Part shown: in pieces, positions 34,137-44,030 of the stretch
How the letters are laid out: each line of letters begins with the position of its first letter
How positions within the stretch are numbered: position 1 is the first letter of the stretch
NCBI GenBank assembly: GCA_963743875.1
Contig: CAVURM010000001.1
Location: 1,178,001-1,242,000, forward strand
Source: RHKX01 sp963743875
Lineage (GTDB): Bacteria; Actinomycetota; Thermoleophilia; Solirubrobacterales; 70-9
Direction: 5' to 3'
DNA length: 64,000 nucleotides
The notes under the pieces: model-generated
The model's input: the letters and a program-made list of their open reading frames with translations, nothing else
Told to the model about the DNA's origin: nothing
Databases searched by the model: none
Position numbers and translations under genes: made by a program

Positions 34137-36059
34137 TTAGCTGTTGCCCCGGCCCTCCGCCTCGGATTCACGCTCACGCGAAGCCCAGGCCAGGCCGCAG
34201 AACGCCGTCACGAACCCGGTGCCGATCATCAGCAGCAGCGCGGCCGAATCGTTGGCCAGGGTGCCGACGACGGTGGCGGTCACCGCTCCCGCCGTCCCGG
34301 CCAGGGCGGCGGGCCTGCCGTTGAACCACCCGATGACCCGCCGGCGACGGTAGACCGCTACGGCGATCCCGAGCAGCGCCGCGATGAAGAACGGGGAATG
34401 GAGGTAGCGCGGGAAGCTCCGGGCCGCCAGGGTGATCCGCCGGTCGAAGACGTCGCCGAGCTCGCTCAATCCGCCGGCTGAGAGCACCGACCTGGTCAGA
34501 TGGGAGTCGCCGGGGATGGCTAGGTCGAACAGGACCAGAGCGATCAGAGCAACGACCGGTGCCGCGAGAACCAACGCCGCCCTGCGGGCGCCCAAGCGCA
34601 GCGCGACGACGACCGTCCCGGCCGCGCCCGCCGGGAACGTGATCGCGGCGCCCACGTCCGCGCCGAAGCGGCCGGGCGCGAACACCACAACCGCGGCGAC
34701 CGTGGCGACAACCGCCGCGATCGCGACCGCGCGACGCGGGTCGGGTCGGTCGAACGCCGTCACGGCCGCCCCCGTCGAGAGCAGCAGCAGCGCTCCGATC
34801 GTCGCCTCGAGTTCGTTGCCGATGCCGAAGAAACGAACCCCGAGACCGGGATTGGGGCCCAGCAACGAGAGGGTCGTCAGCGGCGACCCCGCAACCACGT
34901 CGACGGCGGTGGCGCCGACCGAGACCAGTCCAGCGAGCGCGAAAGCACCGTAGGCCGCCAGGTCGGCCCGTCCCCCGAGCGGGCGGCGAAGCGCGACCAT
35001 CGACGACCAGCCGAGCAGCGGCGCGCCGACTCCGACCATCAGTCGCTCCGACAGGGCGCTCGGCTCAGAGAGGGCTCCGAGCAGCAGGATGAAGGGGACG
35101 AAGGCCATCGCGATCGCGAGTAGCGAGAGCAGGGGCCCCAGCAGGCTGCGCCGCCAGATCACCGCGGCGAGACCGAGGGCGATCCAGATCAGCAGGTTGA
35201 CCGCCAGGGTGCCCCAGCGGCGGTCGGAGATCTGCCCAAGTCTGCTCTCGCGAGCGGCGACAGCGGCGGCATCCGGGCCGCTTCCGACCGCCACGATCGG
35301 GCGACCGCTCGCATCGGGCGGCGCGTCGATCCCGTACAGGTCGAGGATCGTCGGCAGGATGTCGGTCGAGAGCACGTAGCCGTCCATCCGGGTCGAGGCG
35401 GACGTGAGCCCGGCTCCGGTGAAGCCATCGCCGAGGATCCCGATCGAGAGCAGGTCGCGCTCCGGCGGCGGCCGCTCGAGCGCGATCAGCAGATCGCCCG
35501 ATCCCTCCCGGAGGCGTGCGGCCAGGGCCGGCAGATCGTTGAGCTCGGCCGTCAGGATCGTCACCCCCGGACAGATCCCCGGCTCACAGGAGCCCGTCCG
35601 ACTGATCAGGCCACGCCGATCGGCGCCGATCAGCGCCGGGGACCCGGCGAGCGGGCGGGCGGCGATCGTCACTCCGTTGTCGTCGAGGGTCGACGCCAGC
35701 AATCCCGGGTCGATCTCGGCGGGGGCGTCGGCGGCGCGGACGAGAACCTTGTCCCAGAGGTCCGCCGGAACACGGTTGCCGGTCACGTAGAGCGGGGTGA
35801 GCGTCTCCGGGTAGAGCGACGTGAACAGTCGATTGCCCTGACCGATATCGAGGTAGGTCTGGCTCGCGGGCACCCGGCCGAGTCCGGCGCTCATGACTCC
35901 CGGGGCGATCTCCGGTACCGCCGCCGCGATCTGGCCGATTTCAGTCCCCGGAGGCAGCATCGCCATCGTTACCCGCGGTGGATCGACGGCATCGGAGCCG
36001 GCGCCGTTCGCGGGCTCGGCTACGAACCCACCGAAGGCGAGCGCTAGCATCGCGACCAT
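34137..36059 (-). CDS. Large membrane protein with alkaline-phosphatase-like N-terminal half
   Basis: About 640 residues from ATG 36059 (MVAMLALAFGGFVAEPANGA, a signal-like start; an upstream ATG 36077 or inner ATG 36050 are alternatives). Residues 30-300 form an extracytoplasmic domain whose YVLSTDILPTILDLYGIDAP segment resembles the alkaline-phosphatase superfamily, but the metal-binding pattern is not seen, so it may be inactive. About ten hydrophobic helices follow. It precedes the GT-flippase fusion by 16 bp on the same strand, suggesting they act together in envelope glycolipid or polymer assembly. The function is not known. Confidence 0.72.
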   Translation of the reverse strand: MVAMLALAFGGFVAEPANGAGSDAVDPPRVTMAMLPPGTEIGQIAAAVPEIAPGVMSAGLGRVPASQTYLDIGQGNRLFTSLYPETLTPLYVTGNRVPADLWDKVLVRAADAPAEIDPGLLASTLDDNGVTIAARPLAGSPALIGADRRGLISRTGSCEPGICPGVTILTAELNDLPALAARLREGSGDLLIALERPPPERDLLSIGILGDGFTGAGLTSASTRMDGYVLSTDILPTILDLYGIDAPPDASGRPIVAVGSGPDAAAVAARESRLGQISDRRWGTLAVNLLIWIALGLAAVIWRRSLLGPLLSLLAIAMAFVPFILLLGALSEPSALSERLMVGVGAPLLGWSSMVALRRPLGGRADLAAYGAFALAGLVSVGATAVDVVAGSPLTTLSLLGPNPGLGVRFFGIGNELEATIGALLLLSTGAAVTAFDRPDPRRAVAIAAVVATVAAVVVFAPGRFGADVGAAITFPAGAAGTVVVALRLGARRAALVLAAPVVALIALVLFDLAIPGDSHLTRSVLSAGGLSELGDVFDRRITLAARSFPRYLHSPFFIAALLGIAVAVYRRRRVIGWFNGRPAALAGTAGAVTATVVGTLANDSAALLLMIGTGFVTAFCGLAWASRERESEAEGRGNS

Positions 36060-36759
36060 GGCCGAGCGGACGTTCATCAAGTTCACGTTCCTCAAGATCG
36101 ACCCAGCCTGGCAACGGCGCGAGGGCGAACAGAGGGCGCAGGATAAACGCGAGATGCTTGCGGCCTGCGAAGACTTCGCCATCGATCGGCCCCTGAGGGC
36201 CTATTCGACGGTCGGTACACGCGGCGATTGCGACCTACTTCTGGTCAGCCAGAGCCCCCATCTCGACGACATCCACTCCTTCCATGTGGTGCTCGCCCAG
36301 AGCGGCCTGGCGAGGTGGTCCACGACCCCGTACTCCTACCTCGCGATGACCAAGCCCTCGCCCTACTCGGAGTCGGAGACCCGGCCGGAGTTGCTCACCT
36401 CCAGGCACCGTTACGCGTTCATCTACCCGATGGAGAAGAAGCGGGAGTGGTACCGGCTGGAGCCCACCGAGCGGCGGCGGATCATGACCGACCACATCGA
36501 GACCGGGCGTCGCTATCCGCAGATCACGATCAACACCGCCTACTCCTTCGGGATCGACGACCAGGAGTTCGTCGTCTCCTTCGAGTGCGACGAGCCGGGC
36601 GACTTCCTCGACCTGGTACAGGAGCTTCGAGCGACCGAATCGAGCGCGTGGACGTTGCGCGACGTCCCGATCTTCTCCTGCGTCTCGATGTCCTTCGGGC
36701 GGGCGCTGGACGCCCTCGACGGGGCCGCCACATCACGGCTTGCTCCGACAATTCCCTGA
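36058..36759 (+). CDS. hemQ: HemQ, coproheme decarboxylase (chlorite dismutase family)
   Basis: 233-residue cytoplasmic enzyme that finishes heme b from coproheme III in actinobacteria and firmicutes. TFIKFTFLKIDPAWQ opens the first ferredoxin-like half; RAYSTVGTRGDCDLLLVSQ, PYSYLAMTKPSPY and YPQITINTAYSFGIDDQEF are highly conserved in actinobacterial HemQ. The motif MTDHIETGRRYP carries the likely proximal heme ligand (His146). Start ATG 36058 lies within CCATGG, whose other strand is the start of the divergent membrane-protein gene, so both leaders would fall inside the opposite gene. It is followed by fprA on the same strand. Confidence 0.92.
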   Translation: MAERTFIKFTFLKIDPAWQRREGEQRAQDKREMLAACEDFAIDRPLRAYSTVGTRGDCDLLLVSQSPHLDDIHSFHVVLAQSGLARWSTTPYSYLAMTKPSPYSESETRPELLTSRHRYAFIYPMEKKREWYRLEPTERRRIMTDHIETGRRYPQITINTAYSFGIDDQEFVVSFECDEPGDFLDLVQELRATESSAWTLRDVPIFSCVSMSFGRALDALDGAATSRLAPTIP

Positions 36760-36778
36760 CGCAGCGAGGCGATTTCGA

Positions 36779-38178
<1,400 letters not shown>

Positions 38179-38189
<11 letters not shown>

Positions 38190-38418
38190 TCTGGAGGAGC
38201 TCGAGGGGATGATCTCGGCCGCACTGCCGGGGGCAGAGGTCGAGGTCGTGGACGAGGGCGGGGGCGATCACCTGCGGGCGATCGTCAGCGCCTCCCAGTT
38301 CGAGGGCCTGACCCGAATCAACCAGCACCGGTTGGTTCGCGCAGCGGTCAAGCCGCGGATGGACGACGGCACCATCCACGCGCTCTCGATCACGACGAAA
38401 GCGACCGCCCAGGGCTAA
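38179..38418 (+). CDS. bolA: BolA-family protein
   Basis: 79 residues from ATG 38179 (MAADLEELEGMISAALPGAE). The family core GGDHLRAIVSASQFEGLTRINQHRLV and the end KPRMDDGTIHALSITTKA are clear. BolA proteins bind CGFS glutaredoxins through a shared 2Fe-2S cluster and take part in Fe-S trafficking. The gene overlaps fprA by 11 bp, and a CGFS glutaredoxin is encoded 2.8 kb downstream, which fits a Grx-BolA partnership. Confidence 0.9.
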
Positions 38419-38478
38419 GGGAAACAGCCGGCGCGGTCGATAGCGGGGTGGACGCCCATCCGGGCGTCCGTCGCGACC

Positions 38479-41109
38479 ATGGAGTTCGCCGCATTGGCGC
38501 CACACGATCAACGTGCAAGAAGGGTTGGTGAGGGGTTCCTCCGCCTCGCCGACGGACCGCGGAGCAGGTCGAATCCGACCGCGCCCGAAGGTCCTTCGCT
38601 CAACGAGACCACGCTGGCCCTGCTCGAGGGCTCACCCGAAGGGGTTGCGGTCATCGACGCGAGCGGCAGCGTGATTCTCTGGAACGGCTCCGCCGAGCAG
38701 CTCTTCGGCCTCGAACGCTCCCGGGCGATCGGTCATGAGCTTGCGTCCCTGATCTTCCCCGACCATCTGCAGACGGCCGTCCGAGCCGTGCTGCTGCGTG
38801 AGGTCGACGAACCCAACGACGGGCTGGCTCAGCGGCAGATCGAACTCGGCGCGCGCCGCGCTGACGGCCGCGAGATCCCGGTCGACATCGCCACGACCTC
38901 GATCGAGGTCGACGGCACCAGGCTGCTCGTCATCTATCTGCGCGACGCCAGCGAGCGCAGCGAGCGGGAGCGGGAGCTTCACGCCGACGCCCGTCGCCGC
39001 TCGGCGGCGCTCGACCTCGGACAGGTGGCGCTCGAGGGAATGGCCCTCAATGAGCTGCTTCAACGTGCCGCGGGACTCTCCGTCGACGAGCTCGGCGTCG
39101 ATCGCTGCGAGATCTGGCAGCGAGACGAAGGCGACGAGACGATGACCCTGCGTGCGAGCGTCGGCTGGCCCGAGACCGAGACCGAGCGTTCGCGTGCCGC
39201 TGGCGACGGCCACCCAGCCCGGCTACACGCTGCTGCGCGGCCAGGGGGCCATCGTGGTCGAGGACTTTCGACGCGAGGGCCGTTTCAACTCGATCGGCCC
39301 GGAGGACGCTGCGCCCGTACAGAGCTCGATCTCGATCCGGATCCCAGGCACCGAAGGGCGGCTTCGGGTCGCTCGTCGCCGCATCCGAGGAACCGCGCAG
39401 GTTCGAGCTCAGCGACATCAGCCTCGTCGTCTCGCTCGCGCAGACGCTCGGAGCGGCGATCGAGCGCTCGCGGGCGATCGATTCCCTCGCCGACGCCGAG
39501 CGACAGATTCGCCAGCTGATCGAGCGCCTCCCATCGATCACCTACCGGGCCGGTCTCGGCACTCGGGGGAGGTGGCACTTCATCTCACCGCAGGTCGAGG
39601 AGATCACCGGCTACACGGTCGAGGAGTGGATGGCCGAGCCGGACATCTGGGAGCGGATCATGCACCCGGAGGATCTCTCCTGGGTCCTGGAGGCAGAGGC
39701 CGCCTGCGCGCTGGAAAACCGTTCGCTCGACATCGCCTACCGGGTCCACAGGCGCGACGGCGAGATGATCTGGGTGCGGGACAGGGCCTCCGTGGGCGAG
39801 GTCGACGAGGACGGGGTGATGGTGGTCGAGGGCCTGATCACCGACATCAGCGAGCAGCGAGCGGCCGAGGATCGCCTCCGCTACCTCGCCGAATACGACG
39901 AACTGACCGGGCTGATGAACCGGCGCAGCTTCGTCGCCGCGGCCAACGATGTGATCGGCTCCAGCAGCTTGCCCGGCGGTCGCGGCGCGATGGTGATCAT
40001 CGACCTCGACCATCTGACGCGGGTCAACGACACACTCGGCCGCAGCACCGGCGACCGGGTGGTGGCCGACATCGCCAAGATGCTCGGCGACGAGCTCGCC
40101 AGCGGCCAGCTTCTCGCCCGCCTGGACAGCGATGAGTTCGGGATCCTGATTCCGGGGGTCGGCGAGGCGCAGGCACTCGAGCGGGCGGGCAGCCTGCTCT
40201 CGATCATCCGGGCCCGAACCGGGACCGCGAACCTGACGGCCAGCGCCGGCCTGGCCCTGGTCGAGCGCGGCATGGGCGTCAGCGCCACCGACCTGATCAC
40301 CGCCGCAGACATCGCCCTCCATCAGGCGAAGGAGAACGGCCGCGACCGCGCCGTCCTCTTCTCCGGTGAGGACCGCAGCAGGCTGGAGTGGGTCGGCAAC
40401 GTGAGAACCGCGATCGAGGAGGAGGGCCTGGTGCTGTTCTCCCAACCGATCATCGATATGGCCTCCGGAGTCGCCTGCGCCGAGGAGCTGCTCGTTCGGA
40501 TGATCGATCCCGTCAGCGGTCGCCCGATCGCCGCCGGGGAGTTCGTGCCGACCGCGGAGCGCTTCGGGCTCGCCCGAAACCTCGATCGCTGGGTGGTCAC
40601 GCGCGCGCTCGACCTGATCGCCTCGGGCAGACACGTCAGCGCGAACATCTCAGCGGCAACGATCAGCGACCGTACGCTGACCGAGCTGGTCGAGACCTCG
40701 CTCGCCGAGACCGGCGCCGATCCCTCTCTGCTCACCTTCGAGATCACCGAGACGGCCGCGACCCCCGCGATCGAGTCCCTGCAGGACTTCACAGGCCGGG
40801 TCGAGCAACTCGGCTGCGGACTCTCGCTCGACGACGTCGGCACCGGCTTCGGCTCGCTCACCTACCTGCGGCACCTACCGTTCACCGAGCTCAAGATCGA
40901 CATGCAGTTCATCCACGGAGTACTCGAGTCCGAAGCCGACCGGAAGATCGTCAAGTCGCTCGTCGATATCGCGTCCGGACTCGGGCATGCGAACCGTCGC
41001 CGAGGGCATCGACAACCCGGCGCTGGTCGAGCCGCTGCGCGAATTCGGCGTCACCTGCGGTCAGGGCTACCTGTTCGGTCGCCCCGCCCCGGTTCAGTTC
41101 CCCGGCTGA
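38479..41109 (+). CDS. PAS-GAF-PAS-GGDEF-EAL cyclic-di-GMP protein, three frameshifts
   Basis: About 875 residues when three single-base insertions (near 39190, 39360 and 40985) are corrected. In order: PAS (about 40-160, GVAVIDASGSVILWNGSAEQ), GAF (about 180-330), PAS-PAC (about 350-460, WHFISPQVEEITGYTVEEWM), GGDEF (about 465-620) and EAL (about 640-870). The GGDEF site is RLDSDEF instead of GGDEF, so synthesis is probably lost. The EAL domain keeps its catalytic set: EELLVRM for EAL, SANISA, TFEITET, LDDVGTGFGSL, ELKID, TVAEGID and GQGYLFGRP, so a phosphodiesterase is likely. No signal peptide or membrane helix. Confidence 0.85.
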
Positions 41110-41188
41110 GGAACCCGTCCCGGTCGAGTCGGGCCGAGCCGCCGGACCGCCTAACCTTGTGGGCCAACCGACCAGGAGGCAACGAGCA

Positions 41189-41671
41189 ATGGCGAACCCC
41201 GAGCTTCGTGAACAACTCGAGCAGGCGATCGGCGCCAACAAGGTGCTGTTGCTGATGAAGGGCACGCCCGAGGCACCCCGCTGCGGGTTCTCGATGCGCG
41301 CGGTCGGCATCCTCGAGCAGATGGGCACCGAGTACGGCGCCATCGACGTCCTCCCCGTCCTCCAGCCCCTGCGCGAGGTCACCACCGAGATCGCCGATTG
41401 GCAGACCTTCCCCCAGCTCTGGGTCGACGGCGAGCTGCTCGGTGGAGCAGACCTGATGGAGGAGATGCTCGAGTCCGGAGAACTGGCCGAGGCACTCGGC
41501 GTCCCCCAGCCCGACCGACCGAAGCCGAAGCACGAACCGGCAGGCCCCACAGTCGGAGGAGCCGTACCGCAGCGCCCCGATGCAGATCGAGACTCAATAG
41601 CGCGGCCGCCGTTCCTGGCGAAAGCGCCAGACCGCGGGGCCTGTCGCGGGGTGGGCCGCACCGCTCGCTGA
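41189..41671 (+). CDS. CGFS monothiol glutaredoxin with a tail running into a repeat
   Basis: 160 residues; first 110 form a Grx4/GrxD-type domain. The KGTPEAPRCGFSMR active site (Cys32) and TFPQLWVDGELLGGADLMEEM are diagnostic. These proteins carry a glutathione-bound 2Fe-2S cluster and partner with BolA, encoded about 2.8 kb upstream. After residue 110 a Pro/Lys/Asp-rich tail continues to 41671; its last 17 or so residues are encoded by the first part of composite repeat copy 3, so the natural C-terminus was probably changed by repeat insertion or the stop lost. Start ATG 41189 follows AGGAGG. Confidence 0.88.
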   Translation: MANPELREQLEQAIGANKVLLLMKGTPEAPRCGFSMRAVGILEQMGTEYGAIDVLPVLQPLREVTTEIADWQTFPQLWVDGELLGGADLMEEMLESGELAEALGVPQPDRPKPKHEPAGPTVGGAVPQRPDADRDSIARPPFLAKAPDRGACRGVGRTAR

Positions 41672-41930
41672 CGCTCGGGTGTCGACCCACGCCCGCGCCA
41701 CCCGCGGATCAGCGTTTACGAGGACGGACCCCGGAACGCTCCCGATGGGAGGGTTCCGACGGTGAGGTCGCAGAAACCCACGCTATAGGTGGCTAACGCC
41801 GACCTCACCCAAGAGCGCCCCTCGGTAGGCGGGTCAACGGTGTCCGACCTCTCGGGTCCTCCCTTCCCCAGCCCAACCAGCTCTCACCGGCCGGCGAGTC
41901 CCTCGGCAGGCCACACCCACCTCAGGCGTC
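41615..41930 (+). repeat. Composite intergenic repeat, copy 3
   Basis: M1 (about 41620-41720, CGCTCGCTGACGCTCGGGTG and GCGCCACCCGCGGATCAGCG), stem-loop 41761-41809 (GGTGAGGTCG with CGACCTCACC), then M2 (about 41815-41925, CCCCTCGGTAGGCGGGTCAA and TCTCACCGGCCGGCGAGT). The first half overlaps the end of the glutaredoxin reading frame. The GCAGGCCAC motif that ends M2 recurs at about 41909, 41933 and 42147. Confidence 0.85.
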
Positions 41931-42190
41931 CCCTCGGCAGGCCACACCCACCTCCAGCCCTCGCAGGGGCCCGAGCGGTGGAGGTCCAGCGGGGACTCGA
42001 GCACGAGCGAAGCGAGTTGCCCCCGCTGGGCCTCTGCCGCTCGGGCCCATTCGTGGAACCAAGCTGGGCGCCTCCGGACCAGGCTGTCCACGCTCGGGCC
42101 CGATCGTGGAACCAAGCCGGGGGCCTCCGCCGCTCGGACCCCTCGGCAGGCCACGCCAAGCCGCCACCGAGTTGGCGGCGAGGGGACTCG
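41931..42190 (+). repeat. Repeat cluster between two convergent genes, with giant capped hairpin B
   Basis: The tail of copy 3 continues with two direct copies of CCCTCGGCAGGCCACACCCA about 24 bp apart, then hairpin B at 41967-42048 (28-bp stem, 26-nt cap ACTCGAGCACGAGCGAAGCG then AGTTGC), then a second direct duplication (CGTGGAACCAAGC near 42052 and 42108). Nothing here reads as a convincing gene; the stretch lies between the glutaredoxin and the Fe-S carrier, transcribed towards each other. Confidence 0.75.
41967..42048 (+). other. Giant capped hairpin B
   Basis: Left arm 41967-41994 and right arm 42021-42048 pair over 28 positions; the three non-Watson-Crick positions are U-G or G-U on the plus strand, none is a true mismatch. 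The 26-nt apical cap is the same (one base differs) as at 31691-31716, although the stems have nothing in common. The cap itself can form a 5-bp helix (ACTCG with CGAGT). Confidence 0.8.
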
Positions 42191-42206
42191 AAACTATTCG
42201 CCGGCG

Positions 42207-42581
42207 TTAAGCGCTAACGCCGGCGGGCTCTTCAGCGTCCTCGCGGACCTGGAAAGAAGAACCGCAGCCGCAGGCGGCGACGACGTTCGGGTTGTTGACC
42301 GCGAAGCCGGCACCCTGGAGGCCCTCGACGTAATCGACCTCCGAGCCGAACACGAACTGCATCGAAACCTTGTCGACGACCACGGAGACGCCGTTGTGCT
42401 CGAAGACCATGTCGTCGTCCTTGCGCTTGTCGAGGGCAAGGGCGTACTGGAAGCCGGAACAGCCACCGCCGCGAACGGCGACGCGCAGAACCTGATCGGC
42501 TTCCTCCTGGCTTGCGAGCAGCTCCTTGAGCTTGCCGGCGGCCACGTCGGTGATCTTGATCGCTGTCTCTGGCGTTTCCAT
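42207..42581 (-). CDS. erpA: A-type Fe-S cluster carrier (IscA/ErpA)
   Basis: 124 residues from ATG 42581 (METPETAIKITDVAAGKLKE). Three cluster-ligand cysteines at residues 41 (GGGCSGF), 104 and 106 (ACGCGSSF), the family's fixed spacing. It delivers [Fe-S] clusters to apoproteins. The frame is open upstream into a glutaredoxin/GST-N-like region with no stop in between, so a fused product to 42896 is possible. A sigma-70-like promoter (TTGACG, 16 bp, TACAAT) ends 8 bp before ATG 42581 and would give a nearly leaderless message, so the separate start is preferred. A BolA and a CGFS glutaredoxin are in the same region. Confidence 0.9.
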   Translation of the reverse strand: METPETAIKITDVAAGKLKELLASQEEADQVLRVAVRGGGCSGFQYALALDKRKDDDMVFEHNGVSVVVDKVSMQFVFGSEVDYVEGLQGAGFAVNNPNVVAACGCGSSFQVREDAEEPAGVSA

Positions 42582-42896
42582 GACTTCAGATTGTATAGCA
42601 GGGCCGGCGGGCGTCAACCATCGCTCCTGGGAGTAGCGCCAATCGAGGTACTCCCTGATGCGTTTCGAGTCGCTGACGACCTCGTCGCCGTCGATCAGCA
42701 ACGGCACTCGCGAGCCTCCGGTCAGCTCGATCACCTCGGGACGGTCCTTGCGCCGGTACGGGACACGCTCGGTCCGATACTCGATGCCGAGCGCCTTGAG
42801 GCGACGGGCGACGGCGCCGCAGGGACAGAGGTGATCGGTGCGGGTCGGGCAGCGGTAGAGGACGATCCGCGGCTCGCTCGGAGTCCGGGACGGCAC
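42582..42896 (-). CDS. Glutaredoxin/GST-N-like domain in frame with the Fe-S carrier
   Basis: 105 residues (PSRTPSEPRIVLYRCPTRTD start, then HLCPCGAVARRLKALGIEYR, SRVPLLIDGDEVVSDSKRI and YLDWRYSQERW), a thioredoxin-fold domain of the GST N-terminal type with a CPCG active site. Start GTG 42896 directly after the stop of the SDR gene. There is no stop before the Fe-S carrier, so either it is a natural glutaredoxin-carrier fusion or a stop has been lost by an indel like those elsewhere in the window. With the carrier it makes a 229-residue frame. Which is true cannot be decided from sequence. Confidence 0.65.
42590..42617 (-). promoter_or_regulatory. Sigma-70-like promoter of the Fe-S carrier
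   Basis: On the minus strand TTGACG (42617-42612), 16-bp spacer, TACAAT (42595-42590). The start codon ATG 42581 is 8 bp beyond the -10, so transcription would begin at or within a few bases of the start codon. The best -35/-10 pair I noticed in the window. It lies inside the coding frame of the upstream domain. Confidence 0.6.
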
Positions 42897-43970
42897 TCAT
42901 CTGGGCAGCATCCTGCCCGCCACGCGGGTGGCGCGACCGGCGAAATCGAGAACCGCGCCGGCCGGGCCGGGATCGGCACCGACCCGATCGCCGAGCTGGG
43001 CCGCAGTCATCTCGAGAGCGGCTTCGAGCGTCTCCTCGTGCGGCCGGGCGGAGAACCCGAGCTCGCGCTTCGCCTTCGCCGACGAGTACGTCCACCAGAG
43101 CGACGCCGAGCGGATCTCGTCGACGGAGAGACCCAGGCCGAGCCCCAGCTGCTCGGATAGCCGGGCACCGCCGATCGCCATCTGGGGCGGGAGGCGAAGA
43201 GCCGGCCCGGGGACCCCGCTGATCCGCGAGAGATCGGCGAACAGTCGCTGCATCGTGAAGTTGCGACCGCCGAGGATGTAGCGCTCACCCCTTCGTCCGG
43301 ATTGGTCGGCGAGCAGATGCCCGGTGGCGACGTCGCGGACGTCGACCACGTTGAGGCCGCCGTCGACGTAGGCGGGGATGCGCCGTTGCAGGAACTTCCT
43401 GATCAGCTCGATCGACAGCGAGGTGGTGTTGCCCACCGAGGGACCGAGCGCGAAGGTCGGGTTGACGACGACCGCATCGAGGCCCTGGGCGGCGGCACGC
43501 ATGACCTCCCCCTCGGCCTCGTGCTTGGAGTTGACGTATGAGATGCCGAGTCGGCCGGCGGTGAAACGCTGGGTCTCGTCGGTGCGCCCGCCGTCGGGGG
43601 CGGGGCCGATCGCTGCCACCGACGAGGTGTAGACGAAGCGCTCGACCCCGGCCGCCAGAGCCTCCCCGGCCATCAACGCCGTCCCCCCCACGTTGACCTC
43701 GAAGGTGCGGTCGGCATCCTCGGGCGCCAGCGATGTCTTGCCGGCAACGTGGAAGACCCGCCCCGCCCCGTCGAGGGCGCGCCGGACCGCACGACGATCG
43801 GTGATGTCTCCGGTGACGCGCTCGAACTCGAGACCTTCGATGCCCTCGAGGGCCGAGACATCCGACTCGCGCCGGATCAGCAACCTCAGGTCGTCGCCGC
43901 GGGCGGCGAGCGCGCGAACCAAATGCGAGCCGAGCAGGCCGGTCGCGCCGGTTACGAGGGTCTTTCCCAT
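42897..43970 (-). CDS. Extended SDR, NAD-dependent epimerase/dehydratase (dihydroflavonol reductase/HpnA-like)
   Basis: 357 residues from ATG 43970. Nucleotide motif VTGATGLLGSHL at residues 6-17, active-site YVNSK, and a typical extended-SDR C-terminal half. SDRs of this kind act on sugars, steroids or flavonoid-like ketones; HpnA-like sugar epimerases share LIRRESD and the GDITDR segment. The stop abuts the GTG of the glutaredoxin-like domain (TGA then GTG), so they may be cotranscribed. Upstream frame to 44393 is antisense to the divergent DegV gene and rejected. Confidence 0.85.
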   Translation of the reverse strand: MGKTLVTGATGLLGSHLVRALAARGDDLRLLIRRESDVSALEGIEGLEFERVTGDITDRRAVRRALDGAGRVFHVAGKTSLAPEDADRTFEVNVGGTALMAGEALAAGVERFVYTSSVAAIGPAPDGGRTDETQRFTAGRLGISYVNSKHEAEGEVMRAAAQGLDAVVVNPTFALGPSVGNTTSLSIELIRKFLQRRIPAYVDGGLNVVDVRDVATGHLLADQSGRRGERYILGGRNFTMQRLFADLSRISGVPGPALRLPPQMAIGGARLSEQLGLGLGLSVDEIRSASLWWTYSSAKAKRELGFSARPHEETLEAALEMTAAQLGDRVGADPGPAGAVLDFAGRATRVAGRMLPR

Positions 43971-44030
43971 CGGCGGGATGGTAGTGAGGCGCCATCCGGC
44001 GGCCGCAGGCAACTGATACAACGGTCCGCG

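Noticed and set aside
41905..42165. Possible CRISPR array
   Set aside because: The repeated motif recurs only three or four times at irregular distances of about 24 to 240 bp, without uniform spacers and no cas genes are nearby.
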